Shown here: positions 25,073 through 34,057 of the stretch, piece by piece | Layout: every line of letters begins with the position of its first letter | Numbering within the stretch: the stretch's first letter is position 1 | NCBI GenBank assembly: GCA_002786915.1 | Contig: PCUV01000069.1 | Location: forward strand, 1-50,969 | Direction of reading: 5' to 3' | DNA from: Comamonadaceae bacterium CG12_big_fil_rev_8_21_14_0_65_59_15 | GTDB lineage: Bacteria > Pseudomonadota > Gammaproteobacteria > Burkholderiales > Burkholderiaceae_C | Length of the DNA: 50,969 bases | Program-made: the position numbers and the translations under genes | The notes under the pieces: generated by a model | Told to the model about the DNA's origin: nothing | Database searches by the model: none | What the model saw: the letters and a program-made list of their open reading frames with translations, nothing else

Positions 25073-26352
25073 AAACCCTGCTGCTCGCAGCCGCGCTCGC
25101 GGCCGTGGCAGCCAGCGTGGCTGCCGAGGAATTCACCTTTGACGCCGCCGAGTTTGAAAAAAAACCGTTCGAGTTGAACGGCTACGTTGAACCCAAGCTG
25201 GAGCTGCTGGGCTTGCGCGGCGACAGTGCAGCGTACCGCCTGGCCTACCCCACAGAAGCGGCACGCGCCACGCTGGCGCGCAGCACCCTCACGCTGGAAC
25301 TGGAAGGCAAGGCCAACCTGGGCGATTGGGTGTTCGATGCCCGCGCCCAAGCCAGCCAGGTAGATGACGCACTGACCAGCCGCAGCAACGCGCTGGTGGT
25401 GCAAGAGGGTGGCGTGCGCTACAGCGCCGGCCCCGGTTTGACGCTGGATTTGGGCAAACGCGTCACACGCTGGGGCAAGGGCTATGCCCTGACCACCGTC
25501 GGTTTTGTCGAGCGCCCCAAAGATGCCACCGACCCGACCGCCAGCCGCGAAGGCTTTGTCATGGCCAGCGTGGACTGGACGCGCAGCCTGCCAGGCTCCG
25601 TGAGCGCCATCAGCTTCACCGGCATCCTGCTGCCGACCGACGGCGTGACCAATGCCGACTTTGGCCGCACCAATGATCTGAACCCCGCCGCCAAACTCTA
25701 CCTGCTGGCCTGGGACACCGACATCGACCTGATGTGGCGCGGCGCTGGCGCCAAGACCGAGGCGTGGGGGGTGGACTTTTCGCGCAACCTGGCCAGCAAC
25801 CTGGAAGTGCACGGCGAATGGGCGCGCCAGCGCAACGCCACCCACACTGCCGTCAATGCCAACGGTGCAGTTAGCAGTACCCTGCAGGACAGCACCGCCT
25901 GGTTGGTGGGGCTGCGCTACCTGACGCAGGCCGAGGTGACCTGGGTCGCCGAATGGGTGCACAACGGCAACGGCCAGACAGACAGTGAATGGGCCAGCTA
26001 CCAATCGTTCCTGAGCACAGCCACACAGCCCGTTGCATCTGCCGCACTGACCGCCAAAGCCCAAACGCTGGCGCTAAGTGGCATGAACCGGCCCAACCCC
26101 GGGCAGGACTACCTGTATGTCAAAGCCAGCGCCAGCGAGCCTTGGGGTTGGGTTTATGGCAGCGCCGCAGTGAGCCTGATGGCCAACGTACAAGACCACA
26201 GTTGGCAGATCACCCCAGAGCTGGGGTACACCGGTTGGACCGGGTGGGACATGCGCGCGCGCCTGAGCGTGCTGCGCGGTGCTGCCCTGACCGAATTTGG
26301 CGAAAAGTTGGCGAGTAACAAGCTAGAGCTGACCACACGGTACAGTTTTTGA
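25069..26352 (+). CDS. Outer-membrane beta-barrel protein of the ABC/LolA-like operon
   Basis: A 427-residue protein from ATG 25069 with a signal peptide (LLLAAALAAVAASVAA). The mature protein begins EEFTFDAAEFEKKPFELNGY and is made of amphipathic strands, ending in TRYSF with a terminal Phe, which signals insertion by the Bam complex. It is not an obvious general porin; it resembles the barrels linked with LolA-like proteins and MacB-type exporters. A second copy with a deletion lies at 28874-29788, with high protein identity over the shared part, including the block LTQAEVTWVAEWVHNGNGQ. Confidence 0.8.
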   Translation: MKTLLLAAALAAVAASVAAEEFTFDAAEFEKKPFELNGYVEPKLELLGLRGDSAAYRLAYPTEAARATLARSTLTLELEGKANLGDWVFDARAQASQVDDALTSRSNALVVQEGGVRYSAGPGLTLDLGKRVTRWGKGYALTTVGFVERPKDATDPTASREGFVMASVDWTRSLPGSVSAISFTGILLPTDGVTNADFGRTNDLNPAAKLYLLAWDTDIDLMWRGAGAKTEAWGVDFSRNLASNLEVHGEWARQRNATHTAVNANGAVSSTLQDSTAWLVGLRYLTQAEVTWVAEWVHNGNGQTDSEWASYQSFLSTATQPVASAALTAKAQTLALSGMNRPNPGQDYLYVKASASEPWGWVYGSAAVSLMANVQDHSWQITPELGYTGWTGWDMRARLSVLRGAALTEFGEKLASNKLELTTRYSF

Positions 26353-26353
26353 A

Positions 26354-26437
26354 GTTTCCAGCTTGTAAAGAAAAATAGGCTCTAGCCATTGTGAACAAAG
26401 GGAAAGGCGCTATCAATTCAGAATTAATCCATCGCCA
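26354..26437 (-). repeat. Dispersed intergenic repeat, copy 6 (within duplicated segment)
   Basis: On the minus strand it reads TTGATAGCGCCTTTCCCTTT and then GGCTAGAGCCTATTTTTC. It closely follows the barrel gene stop and has a matching copy after the second barrel copy at 29790, so the duplication included this intergenic tail. No terminator hairpin was found. Confidence 0.6.
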
Positions 26438-26438
26438 G

Positions 26439-27629
26439 TTAGCCCTTTGCTACAAAGTTTGGCATGGCACGCTTCATGAATTCGTCAAATAGCGGTACCG
26501 TGAAAGCAATGTCGCCATACGCGGGGCTGTAGATCATCCCCTTCTTGATGAGCTTGGCGCGCACTGGCCCGATGCTATTGACCTTCACACCCAGGCAGTT
26601 GGCGATGTCGCCTGAGCGAATGGCACCAGACCCCAATTGAGCCATGGCACGCAGAAAATTCTTTTCTCCAGGTGTCAACCGATCAAACCGGACGCGAAAG
26701 AAGTTCTGGTCAAGCCGACGGATGACAGACTCAGCCGCAGATTGCACAACCTCCAATTCAATGGGGCTGATCGTCGCCAAATTCCACATTTGGTAACCCC
26801 ACTCCTGGATGAAGTAAGGGTAACCTCTGGTGAGACGGTAGGTCTCAGCCAAGGCTGTGTCAGATAGTGTGACGCCTTCCGCCAGCGCTGGTTCGCTGAT
26901 GGCCCTGTTCGAATCGACCTCTGAAAGTGCGCCGACATCCGGGAATGCAAACAGGCGTTCCGCATAAGATTTTGATTCCCCCGCCAAGCCCGGCAGCACG
27001 GGCAAACCAGCTCCCAGCAACACGACCGGTAATTGACGCTGCTGCATGCGGTGCATGGCCATGATGACGGCCCCCAGTTCCTTTTGACTCAGGTACTGAA
27101 TTTCATCAATCAGAATAGCGACAGCACTCGATTTTTCTTTGGCCGCCTCGCCAAGTGCCTCGAACAAATTGGGTAAATCAATTTCAATGTCCCCACTGTC
27201 GGCGGCACCGGTTTCAGGGTCAATGTCGAGCCCAATTTCAAGCTCGCCCATTTTGACCTTCAAGCCCCCCAGAAAGCTGCGCAATACGCGCAGGCCGCGC
27301 CTGACCCGATCTCCCGTTTGCGCCATCCGGTCCAGCTCAAAAAAGACCGCCTTCAGTGGCGCTGCAATCAGCGGCCCCAGTGCCTTGTCTTCATGGGCTT
27401 CAACCAGCAGGGTGCGGTAGCCAGCCTGCTGCGCCATGCGCCGCACCTCATTGAGCAACACGGTTTTGCCAACCCCACGCAGCCCGGTCAGCATCAGGCT
27501 CTTTTCCGGCTTGCCGATCAAAACGCGCCCCAGCAGGACGCGGGCTTGTTCCAATACCGGCGCACGTCCGGCCAGCTCGGGTGGCGGCGAACCCGCACCA
27601 GGCGAAAAAGGGTTCTTGATAGGGTCCAT
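26439..27629 (-). CDS. AAA ATPase with C-terminal winged helix, function unknown
   Basis: A 396-residue STAND/ORC-like ATPase. Walker A is GLRGVGKTVLLNE, Walker B AILIDEIQYLS, then sensor VVLLGAGLPVLPGL and an arginine-rich lid region. Residues from about 310 (FDRLTPGEKNFLRAMAQL) form a winged helix ending GMIYSPAYGDIAFTVPLFDE. Such proteins are widespread in bacteria, and their role is unclear. It lies alone between a complete and a deleted barrel gene copy, and next to a broken DNA methyltransferase. Its start is preceded by five phased TAGAAC motifs, which suggests that it or a partner binds its own promoter. Confidence 0.85.
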   Translation of the reverse strand: MDPIKNPFSPGAGSPPPELAGRAPVLEQARVLLGRVLIGKPEKSLMLTGLRGVGKTVLLNEVRRMAQQAGYRTLLVEAHEDKALGPLIAAPLKAVFFELDRMAQTGDRVRRGLRVLRSFLGGLKVKMGELEIGLDIDPETGAADSGDIEIDLPNLFEALGEAAKEKSSAVAILIDEIQYLSQKELGAVIMAMHRMQQRQLPVVLLGAGLPVLPGLAGESKSYAERLFAFPDVGALSEVDSNRAISEPALAEGVTLSDTALAETYRLTRGYPYFIQEWGYQMWNLATISPIELEVVQSAAESVIRRLDQNFFRVRFDRLTPGEKNFLRAMAQLGSGAIRSGDIANCLGVKVNSIGPVRAKLIKKGMIYSPAYGDIAFTVPLFDEFMKRAMPNFVAKG

Positions 27630-27694
27630 GTTCTATCCAGTTACAGGTTGTTCTAGCTGAATTTTATTAGAACTGTGTAGAACTAAATAGAACT
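27630..27694. promoter_or_regulatory. Phased TAGAAC repeats upstream of the AAA ATPase
   Basis: TAGAACT occurs at 27668, 27678 and 27688 (10-bp period), and its inverse GTTCTA at 27630 and 27650 (20-bp spacing). All five sites lie within 65 bp of the ATPase start in an AT-rich stretch. The helical phasing suggests a cooperatively bound operator. Confidence 0.6.
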
Positions 27695-27711
27695 TGCTGT
27701 AATTCAGCAGT

Positions 27712-28868
27712 TCACCCCACCCTGAACACCTTCATCACCTCATCGCCCAGGTGATTGATCACCTTGACCGCCACGCGGCCAGACTTGGGCTTGTCGAATG
27801 GGCGGGCGGGCGGTATCGCTGTGCAGCGTGTCCCAGGCTTCCCGGTCAATCTCGGCTTTGAGCGTGGTCTTGAGGGCGCTGTAGGGGTCATTGGCACCCA
27901 GAAAGTAGGCGTGCTGCACGGAGGCTTTCTTCGTTGTAGTCGGTGTCGATGAACCAGCAGGCGATGCCGTCGGCTTCGTCGCTGATGACTTCGCCGGTTT
28001 GGGGTTTGAACACGTCCACGCCTTTGACCTTGATGACCAGTTTTTCACCTGCCGCCACCGGATAGGTCTCGCGGCCATTGGTCACCACTTTGAGGCTCTT
28101 GCCGTCTGGGCTGAGGATGTCGATGTCGGGCTCGCCAAAGATCACAAACAGGTTGCCCTTGCCGGTGTTTTTGAGGTCTTCGGCCATGTGCAGGTCGGCA
28201 TTCATGCGGGCTTTCAGCACGGGGATGCGGCCAAGCTTGCTGAACTCTGTGGCGTGCGCCTCGTAGTTGAAGGCACAGGCAATCAGCACGTCAAAGCCCG
28301 CGTCGCCACACTCGCGCGCGGCTTCGACCAGGTCGCTGCGCTGCACGGTGCCAAATTCCGGGCCGATGAAGATACCGGCACGTTTCTCTACGTCACCTTC
28401 CAGGTAGCGGCCTTCGGCGCACACGGCACCTTCGCCCGGCCAGGGCGTCAGCGACGTGAAGGTGATGCGGTAGGCCTTGTGCGCCTGCTGCACGCCAGCG
28501 GTTTTGAGGTTGTCCAGAATTATTTGCGGGAAGGTCTGGCGCACGCGGTATTCGGCCATGTTGTCGCTGGCGGTGTCGATCAGCTCGTCGTCTTCGTCCA
28601 CGCCCAGCATGCGGTGCGGGCTGAGAGATTCGATGGTGAAGGGCACGGCCACACGCACGCACTTTTTGTCTTCATAGGGTTTGTCGTAGAGGTACTCAAA
28701 CTCGGCCTTGGCGGCAATCGATGCGTCAATTTCCTTTTGCCGCGCAATGCGGGCTTGCCACCAAGAAGTTAAGAGTGTTTTAGCCTCTTGGCCCTTATCT
28801 GGTAAGCGTGAGAAGCTATCATTTTCTATGTCTCTTGGAATCTCCCACTCCTGCCACTGGGTGTTCAC
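27712..28868 (-). pseudogene. 3' remnant of a site-specific DNA methyltransferase gene
   Basis: The main piece (27888-28868) reads EWEIPRDIENDSFSRLPDKG, then VFKPQTGEVISDEADGIACWFIDTDYNEES, after which the frame changes. Neighbouring frames continue the same protein: HAYFLGANDPYSALKTTLKA with EIDREAWDTLHSDT, then ARPFDKPKSGRVAVKVINHL GDEVMKVFRV in a third frame. These are the conserved C-terminal parts of large type III-like methyltransferases, which exceed 900 residues when complete. The catalytic DPPY and SAM-binding domains are absent, so this is the end of a broken gene with at least two frameshifts. The cut 5' side meets the deleted barrel copy. Confidence 0.8.
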
Positions 28869-28873
28869 ACTCA

Positions 28874-29788
28874 GAACCCAAATATGAAGCCTTGAGCCTG
28901 CGCAGCGACAGCGCCGCCTACGCGCTGACCACGGTGGGCTTCATTGAGCGCCCCAAAGACAGCACCGACCCCACGGCCGCGCGCGAAGGCTTTGTCATGG
29001 CCAGCGTGGACTACACCCGTAGCCTGAGCGGCCCCTTCAGCACCGTGGGCATCAGTACCTACGTGCTGCCCACCGACGGCGTGACCAATACTGACTTTGG
29101 GCGCAGCAACGATCTGAACCCCGCAGCGCGCCTGTACCTGCTGGCGTGGGACACCGACATCGACCTGATGTGGCGCGGCGCTGGCGCCAAGCCCGAGGCG
29201 TGGGGGCTGGACTTTTCGCGCAACCTGGCCAGCAACCTGGAGGTGCACGGCGAATGGGCGCGCCAGCGCGACGCCTCCCACACTGTAGTCAGTGCCACTG
29301 GCGCGGTCGGTAGCACGCAGCAGGACAGCACCGCCTGGCTGGTCGGGCTTCGTTACCTGACGCAAGCTGAGGTGACCTGGGTCGCAGAGTGGGTGCACAA
29401 CGGCAACGGCCAGAGTGAGACCGGATGGGCCGACTACCAATCCTTCTTGCGCACGGCCACATCTCCCGGCGCAAACCCGGCTCTGACCAGCAAAGCCCAA
29501 ACGCTGGCGCAAAGCGGCATGAACCGCCCCAACCCGGGGCAAGATTACCTGTATGTCAAAGCCAGTGCCAGCGAACCCTGGGGTTGGGTCTATGGCAGCG
29601 CCGCAGTCAGTCTGATGGCCAACGCGCAAGACCACAGTTGGCAGGTCACGCCAGAGATCGGCTATACCGGATGGACTGATTGGGACGTGCGTGCACGCCT
29701 GAGTGTGTTGGGTGGCGCTGCACGCACTGAGTTTGGCGAAAAGCTGGCAAGTAGCAAGCTGGAGTTGACCGCGCGGTACAGCTTTTGA
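28874..29788 (+). pseudogene. Second copy of the outer-membrane barrel gene, deleted
   Basis: From GAACCC at 28874 the sequence matches the barrel gene at 25069 to its end, with high protein identity. It lacks the first about 30 residues with the signal peptide. An in-frame deletion of 83 residues joins SDSAAY directly to ALTTVGFIERP; the intact gene has an arginine-containing stretch between those points. The ORF could be read from 28808 into methyltransferase antisense sequence, but it has no signal peptide, so no barrel can be exported. The bases after the stop also match those after the intact gene. Confidence 0.85.
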
Positions 29789-29789
29789 C

Positions 29790-29852
29790 GCTTCCAGCTT
29801 ATAAGAAAAAACAGCCTCCAGCCCTTTTCAATCAAGGGGAAGGCGCTATTTT
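29790..29852 (-). repeat. Dispersed intergenic repeat, copy 7 (within duplicated segment)
   Basis: On the minus strand it reads AATAGCGCCTTCCCCTTGAT and GGGCTGGAGGCTGTTTTTTC, paralleling the copy at 26354. It directly follows the deleted barrel copy and abuts ssb, so it marks the right side of the duplication. Confidence 0.6.
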
Positions 29853-30371
29853 TCAGAACGGAATATCGTCATCCATCACGTCAAACCCGCTGCCCGGTCG
29901 CGCGGCCGGTGTCTGGGCTGAAACAGGTGCGGGCGCAGGAGCAACAGCGGGTGCATAGGCAGGCGCAGCAGGACGGCTGGCAGTGCTGGCGCGACCATAG
30001 GCGCTGTCGTCGTCAGCCGGGGCGGGCTCGCCGCGGCCTTCACGGCTACCGAGCAACTGCATCTCGCTGGCGATGATCTCGGTGGAATAGCGTTCGATGC
30101 CGTCCTTGTCGGTGTATTTTTTGGTACGGATGCGCCCTTCTACATAGACCGGGTTACCTTTTTTCAGATATTGACTGACAATTTCGGCCAATCGGCCAAA
30201 AAACACCACCCGATGCCATTCGGTTTCTTCAATCGGCTCGCCCGCCTTGTTTTTGTAGCGGTGGCTGGTGGCGATGGTGACGTTGGCGATCGGGTCGCCG
30301 CTGGGCATGTAGCGCACTTCAGGGTCGCGCCCCAGGTTGCCCAGCAAAATGACTTTATTGACGGAGGCCAT
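29853..30371 (-). CDS. ssb: Single-stranded DNA-binding protein
   Basis: A 172-residue SSB. The OB-fold occupies residues 1-110, starting [20 protein letters not shown] and including [20 protein letters not shown] and [21 protein letters not shown] Pro/Ala-rich linker follows, and the C-terminal tip is MDDDIPF, the contact for partner proteins in replication and repair. The length is usual for Burkholderiales. It lies 48 nt downstream of the MFS transporter gene, an order I associate with Burkholderiales, where uvrA usually lies on the far side; that gene is not in this window. Confidence 0.97.
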   Translation of the reverse strand: MASVNKVILLGNLGRDPEVRYMPSGDPIANVTIATSHRYKNKAGEPIEETEWHRVVFFGRLAEIVSQYLKKGNPVYVEGRIRTKKYTDKDGIERYSTEIIASEMQLLGSREGRGEPAPADDDSAYGRASTASRPAAPAYAPAVAPAPAPVSAQTPAARPGSGFDVMDDDIPF

Positions 30372-30419
30372 GGTAATTTCCTTCAGGATCGGTGAGATAC
30401 GGTTAAGGGGATACTTACA

Positions 30420-31643
30420 TTATGCTGCGTTCGCGGGCACGGCTTTGACACCGCCAGCTACCGCCTGCATTGGCCAGGCCAGCACCAACCAGACCAGCAT
30501 CAGCGCCGCGCAGCCCAGAAACAAGGCGCTGGCGTCGCCGTGCTTCATAACCCAGCCGCCGACCAGACCACCGGCAAAAAATCCCAGCGATTGCAGCGTG
30601 TTATAGACCCCGATGGCCGAACCGCGCACGCTGGCCGGGGCCAGCCGCGACACCATGCTGGGCTGGCTAGCTTCGAGCACGTTAAAGCCATAAAAAAAGA
30701 CAAACAGCAAGGCACCCAACACCACCACACCGGGCTGCTGGCCGACCAGCCACCACAGTGTCAATTGCACCAGCGCGAGCAGCCCGATCGACAGCAGAAA
30801 CACGCCGCGCAGGTGGCCGCGTTTTTCCAGCTGGAACAAGCTACCACCCATCACCACAAACGACCCCAGCACGGCGGGCAGGTACACGTGCCAGTGCTGC
30901 GCGCGCGCCAAGCCCGCTTCTAACAGCATGGCCGGCAGCGCCAGCCACATCGCCAGTTGCACTGCGTGCAACACAAACACACCAAAATTGAGCCGTAGCA
31001 GCGCGGGCAGGCGCAACACATCTACAACGCGGCCCTTGGCCTGCTGCTTGTGCTGTAGCGGTTCGGGTGGCACCCACCAGACGATGGCGGCGATGCCCAG
31101 CAGCGCCAGGGTGGCGGTCAAGGTAAAAATGCCGACCAGTCCGCCCCACGCCGCCAGCGCCGGTGCCGCCACCAGCGACACGGCAAACATCAGTCCGATG
31201 CTGCCACCGACCAGCGCCATCGATTTGGTGCGCACCTGGTCGCGCGTCAGGTCGGCCAGCAGCGCCGTTACCGCTGCCGACACCGCGCCTGCGCCCTGCA
31301 CGGCGCGCCCGATGGCCAGCCAGGTGAGTGTGGGTGCCAGCGCCGCGATGGCGCTGCCCGCCGCAAACAGCAGCAAGCCAAATACGATGACGCGCTTGCG
31401 CCCCAGTCGGTCCGACGCCCAGCCGTACAGAAACAGCAGGCAAGCTTGTGTCAGACCGTAAATGCCCATCGTAAAACCAACCATCGCCGTGTCGTCGCCT
31501 CCGGGGTAGTGCGCAGCTTCGATGGCAAACACCGGCAGAATCAAAAACAGGCCCAGCATACGCAGGGCAAAAATGGAGGCTAGTGAAAAACTGGCGCGCC
31601 GCTCCAGCGGCGTCATGGCGGTTGAAACGTTCACATCAGACAA
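30420..31643 (-). CDS. MFS transporter (YajR/multidrug type)
   Basis: A 407-residue, twelve-helix transporter. It begins MSDVNVSTAMTPLERRASF; the start at 31643 is TTG with GGAG upstream at good spacing, and ATG 31616 is the alternative. The family signature DRLGRKRVIVFGLLLFA lies between helices 2 and 3, with RAVQGAGAVSAAV in helix 4 and SRLAPASVRGSAIGVYNTLQ in the second half. Drug or metabolite export by proton antiport is expected. The gene just upstream in relatives, uvrA, is replaced here by the copper island. Confidence 0.9.
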   Translation of the reverse strand: MSDVNVSTAMTPLERRASFSLASIFALRMLGLFLILPVFAIEAAHYPGGDDTAMVGFTMGIYGLTQACLLFLYGWASDRLGRKRVIVFGLLLFAAGSAIAALAPTLTWLAIGRAVQGAGAVSAAVTALLADLTRDQVRTKSMALVGGSIGLMFAVSLVAAPALAAWGGLVGIFTLTATLALLGIAAIVWWVPPEPLQHKQQAKGRVVDVLRLPALLRLNFGVFVLHAVQLAMWLALPAMLLEAGLARAQHWHVYLPAVLGSFVVMGGSLFQLEKRGHLRGVFLLSIGLLALVQLTLWWLVGQQPGVVVLGALLFVFFYGFNVLEASQPSMVSRLAPASVRGSAIGVYNTLQSLGFFAGGLVGGWVMKHGDASALFLGCAALMLVWLVLAWPMQAVAGGVKAVPANAA

Positions 31644-31731
31644 GGGTTTTCTCCGAAATCACAGCGGTCATCTGGATCAGGCGACCAGCGTGGGATTGTC
31701 CCCGATCCTGGCGGCAAGCTGTGGCTGCAAT

Positions 31732-31947
31732 TCAAACCGGGAACGTCAATGCAAAATTCTGGCCTACAGACTTGGCCTTCGGCATTTGGAGTGTCCCCGA
31801 ATCCCGACGCATATCCGCGACAAACGCAGTCGTGCCAACAAGCTCTACGTCGATGAGCCAATGGGATTGAATGTCAACATCACTGGCAAGGTGCACGATT
31901 GAACGAAGACCAAGGAGAATAAACATCCCCACAAAGATGAATCTCAT
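31732..31947 (-). CDS. Small ORF coupled to the truncated kinase
   Basis: ATG 31947 overlaps the kinase stop by 4 nt (ATGA) and gives 71 residues: RFIFVGMFILLGLRSIVHLA, then SHWLIDVELVGTTAFVADMR. A hydrophobic start and a tight link to the kinase speak for a gene; lack of any known domain and the decayed context speak against one. The rest of 31644-31731 contains nothing recognisable. It may be the start of a former downstream gene. Confidence 0.35.
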   Translation of the reverse strand: MRFIFVGMFILLGLRSIVHLASDVDIQSHWLIDVELVGTTAFVADMRRDSGTLQMPKAKSVGQNFALTFPV

Positions 31948-32894
31948 CCTGGGGCACGCGGCAACCCAACAATGAATCGGGTGGTTGCATCCGATGAAGT
32001 GGCCTTAATGGTTCCGCCATGTGCCACGACAACGGACTTGGCGATGGCCAGCCCCAGACCCGTACCCTCGCCTCTTTGGCGAGCGGGATCTGCTCGAAAG
32101 AAACGATCAAAAATGCGCTCCAGATATTCTGCCGGGATTGTGTCCCCCACATTTTCTACAGTGACCATTGCCTCTGAGGCCTGGTCTTGCAATGTCACCC
32201 GGATACAGCTATCGCGTTGGGCGTGACGGATCGCATTGGACAGCAGGTTGCCGATGGCACGACGCAGCATCAAGCGGTCTGCCAGTACCTGTGCTTGCCC
32301 ATCTAGCGACAATTTCAGTTGTTGTTCTTCGGCCAGCGCGTCGTAGAAATCAAACAGCGCGTGCACCTCATCGGCCAAGTCAACTAATTCACGGTTTGGC
32401 AGCACCAGCCCGTTGTCGGCCTTGGCCAACAACAGCATGTCGGCAATCATGCGTGCCATGCGGTCCAGCTCTTCGGCGTTGGACTCCAGCACGGCGCGGT
32501 AGTCGCAGGCAGCGCGCGGCTGCGACAGCACCACTTGCGTTTGCGTCATCAGATTGCTGACGGGGGTGCGCAGCTCGTGCGCAATGTCGCTGCTGAAGGC
32601 GGTCAGCCGCTGGAAGGCCTCTTCCAGCCGGGCCAGCATGTCGTTGAGCGACTGCGCCAGTTCGGCCAGCTCCTGCGGCACCGCTTGCACCGGCAGGCGG
32701 TGGCCCAACTGCTGCGCGGTGACGCGGCCGGTTTGATCGTGCATGGTGCGCAAGGGGCGTAGCCCACTGCGCACCGCCGCCCAGCCCAGCAGCGCAATCG
32801 GCAGCGTGGCGGTAGCCACAAAAATCCACAGCGTTTTCAGCAGCGAGCGCAAGTAGTCCTGATGGTGTGCCAGGATAAATTTGTCCCCTATCAA
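31944..32894 (-). pseudogene. 5'-truncated CusS-like sensor kinase
   Basis: The frame encodes the second membrane helix (LKTLWIFVATATLPIALLGW), HAMP, the phosphoacceptor box [20 protein letters not shown], and the ATPase with NLLSNAIRHA and GEGTGLGLAIAKS. It is closely related to the intact CusS at 42611-44020 but lacks about the first 160 residues, namely helix 1 and the periplasmic copper-sensing loop. The insertion sequence begins where the homology ends (about 32873). The few residues before HHQDYL come from the insertion sequence. No response regulator gene accompanies it. A cytoplasmic kinase module could still be made but would lack its sensor. Confidence 0.85.
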
Positions 32895-32965
32895 ATGTAG
32901 TTTTAAATCAACAGCGAACTACGCCGCGCTGGACATTCCCGCCCACATCCGCTACAAACGCGGTC

Positions 32966-34057
32966 ATGCCCGCCGAAACATTGACCAGAACCCCCCTTGG
33001 CGAACTTCATGTTCGCCCAATAGAACGGCACGAAGAGCCACGCTACAAAGAGCAGATGGCTGCGCACCACTACCTGGGCGATCTGGCCAAGATTGGCGAA
33101 ACCCTCTGGTATGTGGCCCTCTGGCGTGACCAATGGGTCGCGCTTTTGAGCATCTCGGCCGCCGCACTGAAATGCGGCGTTCGTGACCGCTGGATTGGCT
33201 GGGACTTCACCACCCAGTACGGCCGGCTCAAGCTCATCGCCAACAACAGCCGATTCTTGATCCTGCCCGACTGGCACCGGCCCAACGTGGGCTCGCGTGT
33301 ACTGTCATTGATGCAACGCCGCTTGAGTAGCGACTGGCAGAGCCGCTTTGGCCACCCCGTGCTACTGCTGGAAACCTTTGTTGACCCACAACGCTTTCAC
33401 GGTGGCGTGTACCGCGCAGCCAACTGGACTGAGCTCGGACTGACCCAGGGCTTTCGGCGCACACGTTCAGGCTACAGCCAACAGCACAACGCACCCAAGC
33501 TTGTCTTTGTGTACCCCTTGTGTGGACATCCACAAGCGCTATTAACCCAAGCCGACAGATCACAACTTCAACTCCCAGGAAAGGCCAACATCATGCTCAG
33601 TGCCCATCAAATGCGCTTCCTGCCCGACTTCTTCAACGACATCAAGGACCCCAGATCACGCGCAGGGCGGCGTCACCGCTTATCGAGCGTGTTGAGCATC
33701 GCTACAGCGGCCACGCTGTGCGGCATGAAGGGCTACAAGGCCATCGCTGGCTGGGCCAAAGACCTCGGTGATAAAGCATGCGAGCGTTTGGGTTGCCGTC
33801 GTGTCAATGGCAAATATGTTGTGCCCAGCGAATCCATCATCCGTGATGTGCTCATACGCGTTGATCCTGTAGTGCTCGATCGAGCACTACAGGAGTGGAA
33901 TGCTGTCTTTGCCCCCGCAGACAAGTGCCTTGCTGTGGATGGCAAGACCATGTGCAACGCTGTGGATGACAAAGGCCAGCAAACCCATATCATGAGCGTT
34001 GTGGGACACCAGAGTGTTGTTTGTCACACCCAAAAAAAGTTGGTACCTTGCCCGTAG
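32966..34057 (+). CDS. Transposase part A: DruA-like (DUF4338) domain fused to the ISAs1 N-terminal domain
   Basis: A 363-residue frame. Residues about 10-200 form a DUF4338/DruA-like domain: HHYLGDLAKIGETLWYVALW, then RDRWIGWDFTTQYGRLKLIA, NNSRFLILPDW, and VLLLETFVDPQRFHGGVYRA ANW. DUF4338 is the DruA domain known from the Druantia defence system and from some transposons. From about residue 210 the ISAs1 N-terminal domain starts (FLPDFFNDIKDPRSRAGRRH) and the first catalytic Asp is in LAVDGKTM. The frame ends at TAG 34055, shortly after a run of seven A; the rest of the DDE domain is in the overlapping frame. Confidence 0.8.
   Translation: MPAETLTRTPLGELHVRPIERHEEPRYKEQMAAHHYLGDLAKIGETLWYVALWRDQWVALLSISAAALKCGVRDRWIGWDFTTQYGRLKLIANNSRFLILPDWHRPNVGSRVLSLMQRRLSSDWQSRFGHPVLLLETFVDPQRFHGGVYRAANWTELGLTQGFRRTRSGYSQQHNAPKLVFVYPLCGHPQALLTQADRSQLQLPGKANIMLSAHQMRFLPDFFNDIKDPRSRAGRRHRLSSVLSIATAATLCGMKGYKAIAGWAKDLGDKACERLGCRRVNGKYVVPSESIIRDVLIRVDPVVLDRALQEWNAVFAPADKCLAVDGKTMCNAVDDKGQQTHIMSVVGHQSVVCHTQKKLVPCP

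Noticed and set aside
28808..29788. Treating the second barrel copy as a functional 326-residue gene
   Set aside because: Its first codons come from methyltransferase antisense DNA, it lacks a signal peptide and it has an 83-codon deletion.
33234..33563. Minus-strand frames inside the insertion sequence as passenger genes
   Set aside because: They are antisense to conserved DUF4338 codons and have no recognisable domain.
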